Assembly: GCA_949130495.1 (NCBI GenBank)
Contig: OX422220.1
Coordinates: 128,004,268-128,068,267, forward strand
Direction of reading: 5' to 3'
DNA: 64,000 nt
Source of the DNA: Sambucus nigra
Lineage: Eukaryota > Streptophyta > Magnoliopsida > Dipsacales > Adoxaceae
Shown here: in pieces, positions 1-10,194 of the stretch
Layout: each line of letters starts with the position of its first letter
Numbering within the stretch: the stretch's first letter is position 1
Notes under the pieces: model-generated
The model's database searches: none
Told to the model about the DNA's origin: nothing
What the model saw: only the letters and a program-made list of their open reading frames with translations
Translations under genes and position numbers: made by a program

Positions 1-538
1 CTGCACATATATGGGATTTACAGTAATCTCCCCAAAGCCAAAATGGAAGGTGTGGGTAGTATCCCACCATATCTCCCCCAAAGCGCACAGGACCACTGTC
101 GAACGAGGCGTCTCATCTAGTGCAGACGCCATCCTCATAAAACCCATTGAAAAAACCATCCAACGCACCACAGATGGAAGATGCTCCCAGACATCCTTAA
201 GCCCCGCCGTCCCATGGGCACGCATGTTATTCAAAGAGATATCAGACTGTCAAAAGAAGAAAAACCTTGTCAAACTTCAAGGAAGAAAGAAAAATCACCA
301 AAAAGAGAAGAATGCCAAAGGTCAGGTTACTTACATAGCTGCCAGGGTTCACCACCCTCGAGAACCGATGATGCGACGACTCCTGTAGCAAGGTCCGCTC
401 ATCCGCAATCGGCTCAAATGCATCAAAGGAGTTCTCACTCCCCAAAGCAAGAGGCGCCCTGGCCCTCCACTCCAAGTTCGTCCAATCGTCAACAGTCAAC
501 CATTCCCTATGCGCTGCAGTTCTCACAAAGGCGGCCAT
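1..538 (-). CDS. Antisense additional ORF with plant mobile domain (PMD), first two exons, cut by window edge
   Basis: The minus strand starts at ATG 536-538. Exon 1 (335-538) gives about 68 residues rich in W and R and ends at a strong GTAAGT donor. An 88-bp intron (247-334) ends in TTTTGACAG, and exon 2 (246 down to 1) continues in the same frame (phase 0) out of the window. Exon 2 contains IWWDTTHTFHFGFGEITVNP, the hallmark of the plant mobile domain (PF10536), known from the Arabidopsis MAIN/MAIL proteins and from plant transposons. No stop interrupts the visible exons. The gene lies antisense upstream of an Ogre/Tat-like LTR (2405-4371), the place where Tat elements carry extra ORFs, so I read it as a retrotransposon-borne PMD gene rather than a host gene. 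Its biochemical role is unknown; PMD proteins are linked to transposon silencing and gene expression in plants. A host PMD gene next to an LTR is the alternative. Confidence 0.68.
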
Positions 539-632
539 TTCTTAGAGATCGGAATGCTAGAACAATTTGCAGAGGAAAATTACAGAAAGAAAGAAAGCAA
601 GAAGCTGTAAAAAATGAGAGGAATTCGCCCCC

Positions 633-643
633 TTTATATAGGA
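633..643 (-). promoter_or_regulatory. TATA box of the antisense PMD gene
   Basis: The minus strand reads CCTATATAAAGGGGG, a near-ideal plant TATA box, about 95-105 bp upstream of the ATG at 538. It faces away from the downstream LTR, so the antisense gene probably has its own promoter. Confidence 0.6.
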
Positions 644-1003
644 TGCCAAGCGTTATGCCGATCGGCATTAACTCCCCACCCACCGATCGGCACTGCCACC
701 TTACCTTCCCGAGGCAATCCAAAAGTCCGTGCCACTGCCGAATGGCACCCTTTGAACTGTGCCGACCGGCACCCCCTTGAAATTTTGTACAAAAATTCCC
801 AAAAAATCGTGAAAAAATCTCAGAAAACTCCTAAAAATCCCATGAAGGATTTAGAATATTTTCACCAAGAAAATTTCACACTCCCTCAAGAGAAAACCCC
901 ATTTCCCCAGCGAAACTTCAGAAAGCCATTTTCAAAGTCTCCAAAGGACACTTTACTTTTTCCGCAGCTCATTCCCCAATGGAACCCAAAATCCAATCTT
1001 CAT
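644..1003. other. Spacer between antisense promoter and tandem array
   Basis: No coding sequence is recognisable. A/C-rich stretches with several CCGATCGGCA-like motifs near 655-770 may be upstream promoter elements of the antisense gene. Short reading frames on the plus strand here look accidental. Confidence 0.4.
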
Positions 1004-2250
1004 CCACTCTTAGGTCAGAATTGACCTCGATCTTGGATCGTCACCTTAGTTAGGTCAGAATTGACCTCGGATCTCGGTCGTCACCTCTCTTAGGTTAGAA
1101 TTGACCTCGATCTTGGATCGTTACCATAGTTAGGTCAGAGTTGACCTCGGCCCTTGGTCGTCACCTCTCTTAGGTCAGAATTGACCTCGATCTTAGATCG
1201 TCAGCTTAGTTAGGTCAGAAATGACCTCAGTCCTCGGTCGTCACCTCTCTTAGGTCAAAATTAACCTCGATCTTGGATCATCACATTAGTTAGGTCAAAA
1301 TTGACCTCGGTCCTCGATCGTCACCTCTCTTAGGTCATAATTGATCTCGGTCTTGGATCGTCACCTTAGTTACGTCAGAATTGACCTCGGTCCTTGGTGG
1401 TCACTTCTCTTAGGTTAGAATTGACCTCGATTTTGGATCATCACCTAAGTTAAGTCAGAATTGACCTCGATCCTCGGTCGTCACCTCTCTTAGGTCAGAA
1501 TTAACCTCGGTCTTGGATTATCACCATAGTTAGGTTAGAATTGATCTCGGTCCTCGATTGCCATCTCTCTTAGGTCAGAATTGACCTCAGTCTTAGATCG
1601 TCACCATAGTTAGGTCAGAATTGACCTCGGTCCTCAGTCGTCACTACTCTTAGGTCAAAATTGACATTGGTCTTGGATCGTCACCTTAGTTAGGTCAGAA
1701 TTAACCTCGATCCTCGGTCGTCACCTCTCTTAGGTCAGAATTGACCTCAGTCTTGGATCATCACCACTATTAGGTCAGAATTGACCTAGATCCTCGGTCG
1801 TCACCACTCTTAGGTCAGGATTGACCTTGGTCTTGGATTGTCACCTTAGTTAGGTCAGAATTGACCTCAGTCCTCGGTCGTCACCTCTCTTAGGTCAGAA
1901 TTGACCTCGGTCTTGGATCGTCACCTTAGTTAGGTCAAAATTGACATCGGTCCTCGGTCATCACCACTCTTAGGTCAGAATTGACCTCGGTCTTGGATCG
2001 TCACCTTAGTTAGGTTAGAATTGACCTCGGTCCTTGATCGCCACCTCTCTTAGGTAAGAATTTACCTTGGTCTTGGATCGTCACCTTAGTTAGGTTAAAA
2101 TTGACCTCGATCCTCGATCGTCACCTCTCTTAGGTCAGAATTGACGTAGGTCTTGGATCGTCACCATAGTTAGGTCAGAATTAACCTCGATCCTCGATCG
2201 CCACCTCTCTTAAGTCAGAATTAACCTCGGCCTTGGATCGTCACCTTAAG
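1004..2250. repeat. 40-bp tandem array (about 31 copies) with 80-bp higher-order period
   Basis: The unit TAGGTCAGAATTGACCTCG followed by a TCTTGGATCGTCACC-like half recurs every 40 bp (for example at 1011, 1051 and 1091). Two variants alternate, one ending CACCTTAGT and one ending CACCTCTCT, giving an 80-bp higher-order repeat over most of the array. The core GGTCAGAATTGACC is an imperfect palindrome. The array lies directly upstream of the LTR at 2405. Ogre/Tat elements are known for variable tandem repeats in the 3' untranslated region that can seed satellites, and this fits that pattern. Confidence 0.9.
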
Positions 2251-2509
2251 CCTGCAGAATCAACTTCGAACCGTAGAAGTTTACCTGCAGTGCTAGCTCA
2301 GGGATCGACTTCGACCCTCTTAATTGGCCATCCCTCCTCAAAATCACCATGCGGTGTCTATTCGACGGCTATCATTTGTTCCAAAATCACCCGTCAAGGG
2401 GCTCTATAGACACCCAATTTTGCTACCCCTTAAACTCTCCTTAGGTCCCTAGCACCTCCCGTTATCACCACAAACCCAGGTCATACCCCGAATACTGACC
2501 CAGACGCCA

Positions 2510-3175
2510 TCGAGCACTCCTAGGCTCCATTTGACCAAAAGTCAAAGTCTTTATCTCAACTGAGGCTGAATGAATATTCAAAAGGCACTGAAACCCCTCT
2601 CTAACAGTCCATCACGTGCGCGATTCGGACCTACCATGTGGACGAACGACCCATTTTTTCCGAAACTCAATCAGGAGGCCACCGGGCGCTCCCGGGCTCC
2701 ATTTAAACAAAGTCAAAATCTTCATCTAGATCGAGGCTAAATTAATCTTCAAAGGTCACTGAAACCCCTTTCCAACGGTCCACTCCGTGCGCGATTCCGA
2801 CTTACGGTTCGGACGAACGATCTGTTTTACTCTGAAAGGTCACCAAATGCTTCCAGGGCCTGGGTGACCAAAGTAAACTCCCCCGAATCAGATCAAACTC
2901 TTTGGAATGTCGAAGTACATATCCTAACCTTTCCAATAATCCGCCCCGTGCGCGATTCAGACTTACCATGAGGACAAACGATCCGTTTGCGTCCGACATT
3001 TTCCTGTCTAATGGACCGACGAATGCTTCTGAGCCACATTTGACTCAAAGTTAACTCTCAAACCCGGGAGCGGTCTAAAGGACTTTTGATGTTCTCTGAA
3101 TTACCTTTCCAACAGTTCACCCCGTGCACGATTCAGATCAACGGTTTGCATTCTGTGGATAATTTTTTTAAAAAT
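2510..3175 (+). repeat. Four degenerate ~170-bp tandem units inside the LTR U3
   Basis: A block with the core CGTGCGCGATTC starts at 2615, 2786, 2947 and 3123 (the last as CGTGCACGATTC), spaced 171, 161 and 176 bp. Each core follows a CTTTCCAA-type stretch and precedes a GGACGAACGAT-type stretch. The copies differ widely, so this is an old internal duplication. Repeated U3 blocks are often enhancer-like, but no function is shown here. Confidence 0.75.
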
Positions 3176-3287
3176 CCTGAAAGACACTACCAAACGGCAG
3201 GTCCCAGACCCTTCCTATCGACAGTGTGCCTAAATGCACCTTCCAAATGGAAGGAACAAGGCTATGTCGATCGACAATGCCTTGGGC

Positions 3288-3297
3288 CTATAAAAAG
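3288..3297 (+). promoter_or_regulatory. TATA box of the Ogre/Tat-like LTR
   Basis: GGGCCTATAAAAAGGAGG is a canonical plant TATA context, about 880 bp into the LTR, followed by a C/A-rich stretch suitable for transcription start. Confidence 0.6.
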
Positions 3298-4374
3298 GAG
3301 GCCTTGACCTCATTGCAAAGGAGGCAAAAAATCAGAAACTTATCACTCTTAGCAGATCCCGAAAACCTCTCTCGAAGTCAGCGTGATTTCTACACCCAAA
3401 TCCCTTTCCAACCTTCACTTTTCATCGTCCTTTTCATCAAACTTGGTGAATTAACTACCATCCATCATCATCCAAGCCTAAGGGCTGCTCTCCAACATTC
3501 AAGATCAAGCTTAAGATCTTCAAGAAGGTCCAATTTTCTCAACTCTCTCCTTAAATTCTCATAAATTTGTAATAGCTTGTTTTATTACTTAGTTCTTTTA
3601 TTATCTCATCTCACACATCCTAATATACTTTTTATTTAGTATTATTACACATCTCTTTTTTTCATATAAATAAAAATCCAAAAAACAAGAAAAATAGGGT
3701 TTGCTTTGCTCATAAATTCCAAATGGGAATTCTCACACTTTTCTTACACTTTTCTCACAACTAAAATACTTTTTCTACACACACACACACACACAAATAA
3801 GAGAATCCCCCGGTTGGATTTATGGGATAAACCCCACCCCTCGTTTGCATGCGAACTACGTGGACTTTGATGCCTCTATAGGCTACGTAGGCGTCTCGGG
3901 GTAAAACCCGAGACTTGAGTCCTTATTTTTACTTTGTCTCTCATTTTCTATTGTCTCTAAATTCCACTCTCTTATACTATATATATACATATATTTGTTC
4001 TTAGGGGCGTACTATTCCATATGCGTTATTGTTCCCTCATAACGATTAACGTAAGGATAATTGCCTAAATCCTATTTTCTAATATTTTTATACCTTCCTA
4101 CATATGACTCACTTTACCTCTTCCATGGTACAAGTTGATGATTCCTATCTCCACTATATATACACATGCACACATATCACGGGGGAAATAAAGGAAAATA
4201 ACAAAAATTGAGAGACCGAAAGGGCGGAATGGGTGCCTAACACCTTCCCATTTCGTAACTTAGCCTCCGGACCCTTCTCGAATCATTTTGGTTTCGTATG
4301 CACTAGTATGTCTTCGGATGCTGTCCTTCGGGATGGTTTCCCCTTTTCTTTTGTCTGCTTTGAGTAAAATAGAC

Positions 4375-4384
4375 TGGCGACTCT
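4375..4384 (+). other. Primer-binding-site-like sequence after the LTR
   Basis: TGGCGACTCT matches the first ten bases of the PBS commonly seen in Ogre/Tat elements (TGGCGACTCTGCTGGGGA); the following bases have diverged. It lies a few bases after the inferred LTR end. Confidence 0.5.
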
Positions 4385-4620
4385 AATATCTCTACATTTT
4401 TCACCTCACCTCAAATGACGTCGGCCGAAGCACTCCCGAGAGGGACGCGCGAGACCTAAGGATCCTCACTCTCACGTTTTGTCCAAGCAATTGCATAATC
4501 ACAAACCGCAACACAAAAAGCACTTCGCACCCTTTCAAAAGGGGGCACTAAAGGATGTGGAACGAGACTTTGGTCTTTTACAATCACATATTTCCATTAT
4601 CAAGGGCCCATAACATTTTT
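4385..4620 (+). mobile_element. Short remnant of retroelement 5' leader
   Basis: This GC-richer stretch, with a CACTCCCGAGAGGGACGCG motif and a purine run at about 4537-4545, continues from the PBS-like site and then stops abruptly in AT-rich DNA. It is probably the truncated leader of an Ogre/Tat-like element. No gag reading frame is visible. Confidence 0.35.
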
Positions 4621-6282
4621 GGTATTGTGACGATGTAGATGGATCATAATGGCTTGTATCTTCACAACATGGTTATCGAAGATGAACAGGACGAGGCATA
4701 TCTCCAGTATTGGAAACTCGCTACATGGTAAGGCGAGTTGGAACCTATTAAGTAACTCAATTACAATGAAATAGATGTTGAGGAATAAATATTTATATAT
4801 TTTCGCCTCTGTGACTCTCCAACAAATTTAGCTTTGCAATTTATTTAGAAGAGCATGTGTAAAAATTGTGTGACATCATCATGTAGTATTTATTCCATAT
4901 GTATTTGTGTAATAGTAGTTCACATTGAAGAAATGATTGAAAACTTCTAATAATCATCATGCTTATAAAATAAAATTGAAACATAATTTTATTACTCGTA
5001 ATTACCTTTGGGGATTGTAAAAGTATATAATAATAATAATAACAATAACAATAATAATAACAATAATACATGCTGAAACTTTCCAAGCGCCACAATTTAC
5101 CTTTCCGCGAAAAAAAACTCAGGCTTACTCTACTAGATCGTGCAAATATGGGAGTATTTTGCTTAAAAACTTTACACGTTTTTCACGAAAATGCTATTTT
5201 ACATAATAATTTGAAGAGTCAAAACTACAAAAACTAGCAAGCAAAATAGCATTTTGACTTTATGCTATTTTGCTGGATTTCCTTGAGATGGTTTAAAACA
5301 CACAAGGCAGATAGCATAGTAAACTGAGTTTATGTTTTTATTAATATTTTAATTTTCTTTTCTGGTGGTGTCAATTTATGAGGGGTCTTTATTGAGTTGT
5401 TCCCCTAACGGACATCCTAAACTGAATCTTCATCAATGTCCCAGCAGTGAGATAATCCAATTATATATTAATAATAGGGGTTGTGGGAAAGGTCCTCGTA
5501 ATTTTTAAAGTGTATAAAAATAAGATACTTTAAATAAATTTATAAATTTAGTCCCGGTGTATAAAAACACCATGAGAAATGGTGAAAACTAGTGTCACTA
5601 GCGCGGACCAAAAAAATGAATTCCTAACTCTAAAAGAACCACACAAATAAATAATATTGTACTACTAGGACTAGATTTATAAACTTGAAAAACATTATCC
5701 TAAAAATACAAATATAAAAAGAAACGGAACCTTTACCTTAATTCTCTATTAATTATAATACATGAACTTATGACCTCTCTATCTTTTTCCTAGAATCTAG
5801 TAATATATTGAGTACTTCAAAAATAGAGCGAACTTGCTTATATATGTAAAGACCACATAAAAAATTAGAGACTGTATATTCAGAGTGCTCAGTAATGAAG
5901 TCAATTAATTGCCCATTTGGGGAGGGGAGAAATAACAATTATTTACCAAAAACAGAATGGGTTCCCAGTAGGGTTTTAGCATTGATAGTTCAGTACCTCT
6001 TAGTTATAGCCTTCTCTCAATAGTTGTCCAAGACACTTGGGGTGTGTCATGGGGTTAAAAATTAAATACCTAATAGCTTAGGGCGTTGGTTATATACCTC
6101 TAGCTTTAGTCGTTTTGTATTTTGGAGCATGTATTTTAAATTACGCTACCCCCTATAAACTATGACAGATTGACTATTGGCATCTTATATTTAAAAGCCT
6201 TCAATAGACTACGAGGTTTACGGGCATTGGCATAAAAAAAAAAAAAAAACAATAAATCCTTTTCATTAAGTGGATCCAGAAA
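4621..6282. other. AT-rich intergenic DNA, no gene seen
   Basis: No coding potential, LTR ends or RNA gene is recognisable. It holds an (AAT/AAC)n microsatellite at about 5026-5070, a 12-bp-arm hairpin at 5240-5274 and an A16 run near 6234-6249. The longest minus-strand frame (4841-5095) is a tyrosine-rich translation of the microsatellite and is not a gene. Confidence 0.6.
5240..5274. repeat. Perfect 12-bp inverted repeat (hairpin)
   Basis: AGCAAAATAGCA at 5240-5251 and TGCTATTTTGCT at 5263-5274 are exact reverse complements around an 11-nt loop. The related ATGCTATTTT occurs nearby at about 5190, so this may be the core of a decayed foldback element. No terminal repeats or target duplication were found. 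Confidence 0.6.
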
Positions 6283-6294
6283 TATGGATTACAC

Positions 6295-6489
6295 AACAAA
6301 GTCTCTTGGTCCAGCAGTAAAGGCTGTCTCTGGGACAGATTTGTGGTCGACTGGATTTGCTCTCAGTTCGACTCCCGATAATATCAAAATAATGTTTGGC
6401 TAGCGAAAATCACGAACCGCGAACATAAATTAGTCGAGGTGCGCGTAAAGCTGTCCGGACACCTCTTGATAATTACCCAAAAAAAAAAC
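6295..6489 (+). mobile_element. tRNA-derived SINE (Au-like) with target-site duplication
   Basis: The head has a pol III A box, TGGTCCAGCAG at 6307-6317 (fits TRGYNNANNNG), and a B box, GTTCGACTCC at 6366-6375. The body ends with GAGGTGCGCGTAAAGCTGTC and GGACACCTC, typical of angiosperm Au-type SINEs, and a ten-base A tail (6479-6488). A 12-bp duplication with one mismatch flanks it: TATGGATTACAC at 6283-6294 and TATGGGTTACAC at 6490-6501. A free tRNA gene is unlikely because the fold lacks a proper acceptor stem and a tail follows. Confidence 0.8.
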
Positions 6490-6501
6490 TATGGGTTACA
6501 C

Positions 6502-7051
6502 TATTCAAAACTTCATGAGAACAAAAAACTAACCTTAAATATTCACCCTAATTGATTTCCGAATAACTAAACACAACCAAATAAAAGTTGAGAATAAAAT
6601 AATACAATCGCGTTCACTATTATGTTCGACAAATTGAGACATAATATAAAAACACAACAAAAATTAAAATAATATTGCTGATTTATGTGTGAACCTTCAA
6701 TAATTTCAAGTCATATCAGTGTGAAGCCAATGAATAACAATAGTTAAGGGGTCAGCAACCTTTATTAATTTTGTAAATAATAAATATTGTTGCCTTTAAA
6801 GAGTTTGTTTAGTTGTGTATTTATTTAATCATATTGAAATTTACTCAATGATAGCTTGGTTATTGTTAGTTAATTGGCGAACACGACATGCAATATTAAC
6901 ATAACAAGACGAGTTTGAGTGTAGTTTTCTCACACGATAACATGTCATTCGTTTAGATACTAACGAGGTAAGATCCGAATAAAATAAAATCCAATACGAA
7001 TACGACTGGAAACTCCCCATTGCTAGATCTAGTCAACATTGTTCCCATTCC
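6502..7051. other. AT-rich intergenic DNA, no gene seen
   Basis: No open frame of interest, no RNA gene and no recognised repeat ends between the SINE and the hAT-type element. Confidence 0.5.
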
Positions 7052-7754
7052 CAGTGATGGAGCCAATATATTTTGAGAGTAACGGCTAATTTAATCATGA
7101 ATTTTTAGGGGTTCGGGGGCGGGAATCCCCGAAATGGTGTATTTGTTGGTTATTCTTGCATGTTTTCTAAATAATTAATTAAATATTTACAATTAAATAA
7201 ATATTCAATTAGTTACTAACAATAGAGTAAATCCTAAAATAGTTTGTTGTGTCATAAATTTTAAATCATTCCCCTCAATATTGCAACCAAAATTAATCGT
7301 AAAATTTACATTTAAGTTTTAACAACCAAGATATTTTCATAGTAACATTTCAATTTACAAATTTACATTGCATAAAATTATAACATTTTGATATAAAATT
7401 TCCCTAACATTAGTTCTAAGAAAGTCGTAATGGAATCAACGACGAATAATTAATACAAATTTAAAGTCCTAAGGGAAAATGAAAGGAAGAAAGAGAAGGC
7501 ATACCCAACAATTGAGTGAAGAAGCTCTAATGAAAAAAGAAACAAATATTGGTTGAGTGAAAAATTAAAAACCTAAAAAATGGAACAATAAATAAAGCGT
7601 TAGGTTGAAGATATCAATCATATTTAGTATTTTTTTACTTAATCCTAATCCCTTAAACTTTTATCTTTTCACCCCTAAACTTTCTCACCACATATCAGTA
7701 ATTTAAAAAAAAAAACATGGGGCTCCGACTTGCCCCCATCTGGCTCCGTCCCTG
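7052..7754. mobile_element. Non-autonomous hAT-type DNA element (703 bp) with TIRs and 8-bp TSD
   Basis: The left end begins CAGTGATGGAGCCA; the right end, read on the minus strand, begins CAGGGACGGAGCCA, so 12 of 14 terminal bases agree. The flanking octamers are CCCATTCC (7044-7051) and CCCATCCC (7755-7762), an 8-bp duplication with one difference. An 8-bp TSD with CAG-type ends is the hAT signature. The AT-rich interior has no transposase, so mobilisation would have needed an autonomous relative. Confidence 0.8.
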
Positions 7755-7795
7755 CCCATCCCCCACAACAACCGTCCTACATGTGTGTGTGTGTG

Positions 7796-8456
7796 TTCGA
7801 AATTTCACATTGCCAAATTAAGCATTAAGAAAATCTCTCATTGCTAAATATCCACATATAAAAGTTCATTTTGTCAAATATGCATATTTTAAATTTTACA
7901 TTCAATCAGTTCACATTTTACAATATCAATGAAATTATTTAAGAAACAAAAGTTCCCCAAAAAATAGATACTATAAGAAAAAATATTGCAACCTGAAATT
8001 ATATGTTTTTGTTACAACACTTTGTAATTGAAACTTTAATTACGAAATTTAATTTCTCTAAATTAATTGTTTTTGCTGGATCTCTTTTGATAGAATTTTT
8101 TTTTTGTGGGGTGGGGGGGTTACACAAAGTTTATAGTTCAGTGGTTCATCTTTTCGAAATTTCACATTGTCAAATTAAGCATTAAGAAAATCTCTTATCC
8201 CTAAATATCCACACATAAAAGTTCATTTTGTCAATTATGTATATTTTGAATTTTATATTCAATCGCTTCACATTTTACAATATCAATGAAATTATTTAAG
8301 AAACAAAAGTTCCACAAAAGGTAGATACTGAAGGATAAATATTGCATCGTGAAATTATATGTTTTTGTTACAACACTTTGTAATTGAAATTTTAATTATA
8401 AAATTTAACTTCTCTAAATTAATCGTTTTTACTGGATCTCTTTTGATAGAACTTTT
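7796..8456. repeat. Two-copy direct duplication of about 305 bp (357-bp period)
   Basis: Copy 1 (7796-8100) and copy 2 (8153-8456) both start TTCGAAATTTCACATTG and end with GGATCTCTTTTGATAGAA. They differ at scattered positions and are separated by about 52 bp with T and G runs. A (GT)n tract lies immediately before copy 1. No coding function. Confidence 0.9.
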
Positions 8457-10194
8457 CGACACATTTCTAATTATATAAGCTTTATATTGTATAAATTTAT
8501 ATTTTGAAAGATATTGACTTTAATATTAGTATACACGAAACATAAATAGAGTGTTTTTCACGTTGGATTTTAACTTTTAAACTTTATCGTACTTTCCTAA
8601 TTTCTTATTTCCACCATCACAATCTTCCAACACAGAGCCCATTGATAGAATCCCACTTTGAAGAATCTCGTGCACAATTCATACATGAGGTCTAAAATTG
8701 AAGCTTTAGAGATTTTAATAGTAAAGTGACGAATCATTAATGGAACTCCAATCAGACCACCTAGTGCTTTTTGAATAACCACATCTTTTGGGGGCTCAAA
8801 CGTGTTGCATGCAACAACTCGCTACCTCACTGCTAATTTGATGTGGACACTTTGGGCTCCTAATCAGAGATTGGGCTTCCTTATAATTATGTTAATTAAA
8901 CCCTATAAAATTATTTAAATTTAACTCTAGACTGAAAAAATAAGTGGTTGTAACGGTAGCTAAGATGAATTATTAAAAAAATTGCTGTTTTACAAAATGA
9001 CAACACTAAATATTTATTTTCAAGTTGTGGCTTAATCTCACCGCTCTTATTTAAAATGGAAGATGGACAAATAATTGGCAATTTTGAAATTTGTTTTCCA
9101 TTCTATTATGGGTTTGATCAGGAAACGAAGATGAACGGAAAATAGAAGAGATGAACTTTTTTTGTATCACTCATATTTAGATCGGGTTATTCCGAACCCA
9201 TACTCATAATTCTTTTACATGAGTTGTGATACCGAATTCAACAGGGTTGGTTAAGAGTTTTGTAAAGATAAGGCACATGATACATTAATCGGGGTTGAAG
9301 ACATACCTTGTGTGGAAAACCGCTATAGCATGCATATCACACCCACAATAAATTGTTTCCATGTATGTCTCCATTGTTGTGAGATCGAATGGTTGACTAT
9401 AAAATCGAGTTACTCCATGTCTTAACGTTACAAATTTATGACAATGTTGATGACATAAGAGAGAGAGAGGGGGGCTATAGAGAAAAAAGTAAAATTATTT
9501 GTGTTAATGATGTTGGACCATAAATTTAACATGCCCTACTGAGGAATCGGGGAGTGGCACTTGTCATAAGAATTAGTCAGACCAAATACTCTCAAATTAT
9601 GCCATGCCAAGAGGGGCTTGGGGGCGGTCTCGAATGAGGTTGGCCTCGGCCTAGCCGAGGAAGACAATATCATGAGGAGGCAAACTCTGTTAGATAACGC
9701 CGTTATCATGTATAATGTGAACCACATGACTGGACGACAACAACATTAAGAGAACATTCACCATGAGGAATATATGAAGATATCCCCCATATGCAATAAC
9801 TAACTAGTGATTATTCATTTCTCTACATGTAAAACGTGATATTATCTAACTTTATAAACGTGATACACATATCATAGAGACCATGCTCTCTCACCTCACT
9901 CACATATAAATAATAACCCTAAAGCTCCAATATGGGCATGAGATATTTTAAGTATTGGCATGTTGTTAAAGTGAAGTGGGAGTTCTTGTAAACCATCTCT
10001 CCCATGAAGATTGTTCATTAAAGGAATAGAATTCATAACTCATATGGATGTAGGCACCAAATTGGGTCAAACAATGTAAATTCTGTTATGCTCTTTCTTT
10101 CTTTAGCTCCTTACTTTACTTTTTTACTTGATACACTACTCGTTTATCTCTTAACTATTTGATTGATAGTTAATTTCTAAAATATAACTAGTAC
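8457..10194. other. Intergenic DNA, no gene seen
   Basis: Mostly AT-rich. It includes a short GA/G tract near 9462-9474. I see no domain-bearing frame, LTR end or RNA gene. Part of it could be old, unrecognised repeat. Confidence 0.45.

Larger units (their letters stand above)
2405..4371 (+). mobile_element. Ogre/Tat-like LTR (about 2 kb)
   Basis: The sequence from 2405 (TATAGACACCCAATTTTG) resembles the start of Tat-lineage LTRs, with the usual TG changed to TA. A G-rich run just before it (CAAGGGGCTC) could be the polypurine tract. A TATA box lies at 3288 and a PBS-like TGGCGACTCT at 4375-4384. U3 would be about 2405-3320 and R/U5 the remainder, which includes a (CA)n tract near 3779-3795. 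Both ends are inferred without a second LTR copy, so they may be off by tens of bases. Confidence 0.55.

Noticed and set aside
1004..2250. CRISPR-like look of regular 40-bp repeats
   Set aside because: There are no unique spacers; the array is continuous 40-bp units in a plant context, so it is a minisatellite.
4841..5095. 84-residue minus-strand frame
   Set aside because: Tyr-rich translation of an AAT/AAC microsatellite and AT-rich flank; no start context or homology.
6307..6375. Possible tRNA gene
   Set aside because: The A and B boxes are present, but there is no acceptor stem pairing, and a SINE body, A tail and target duplication follow.
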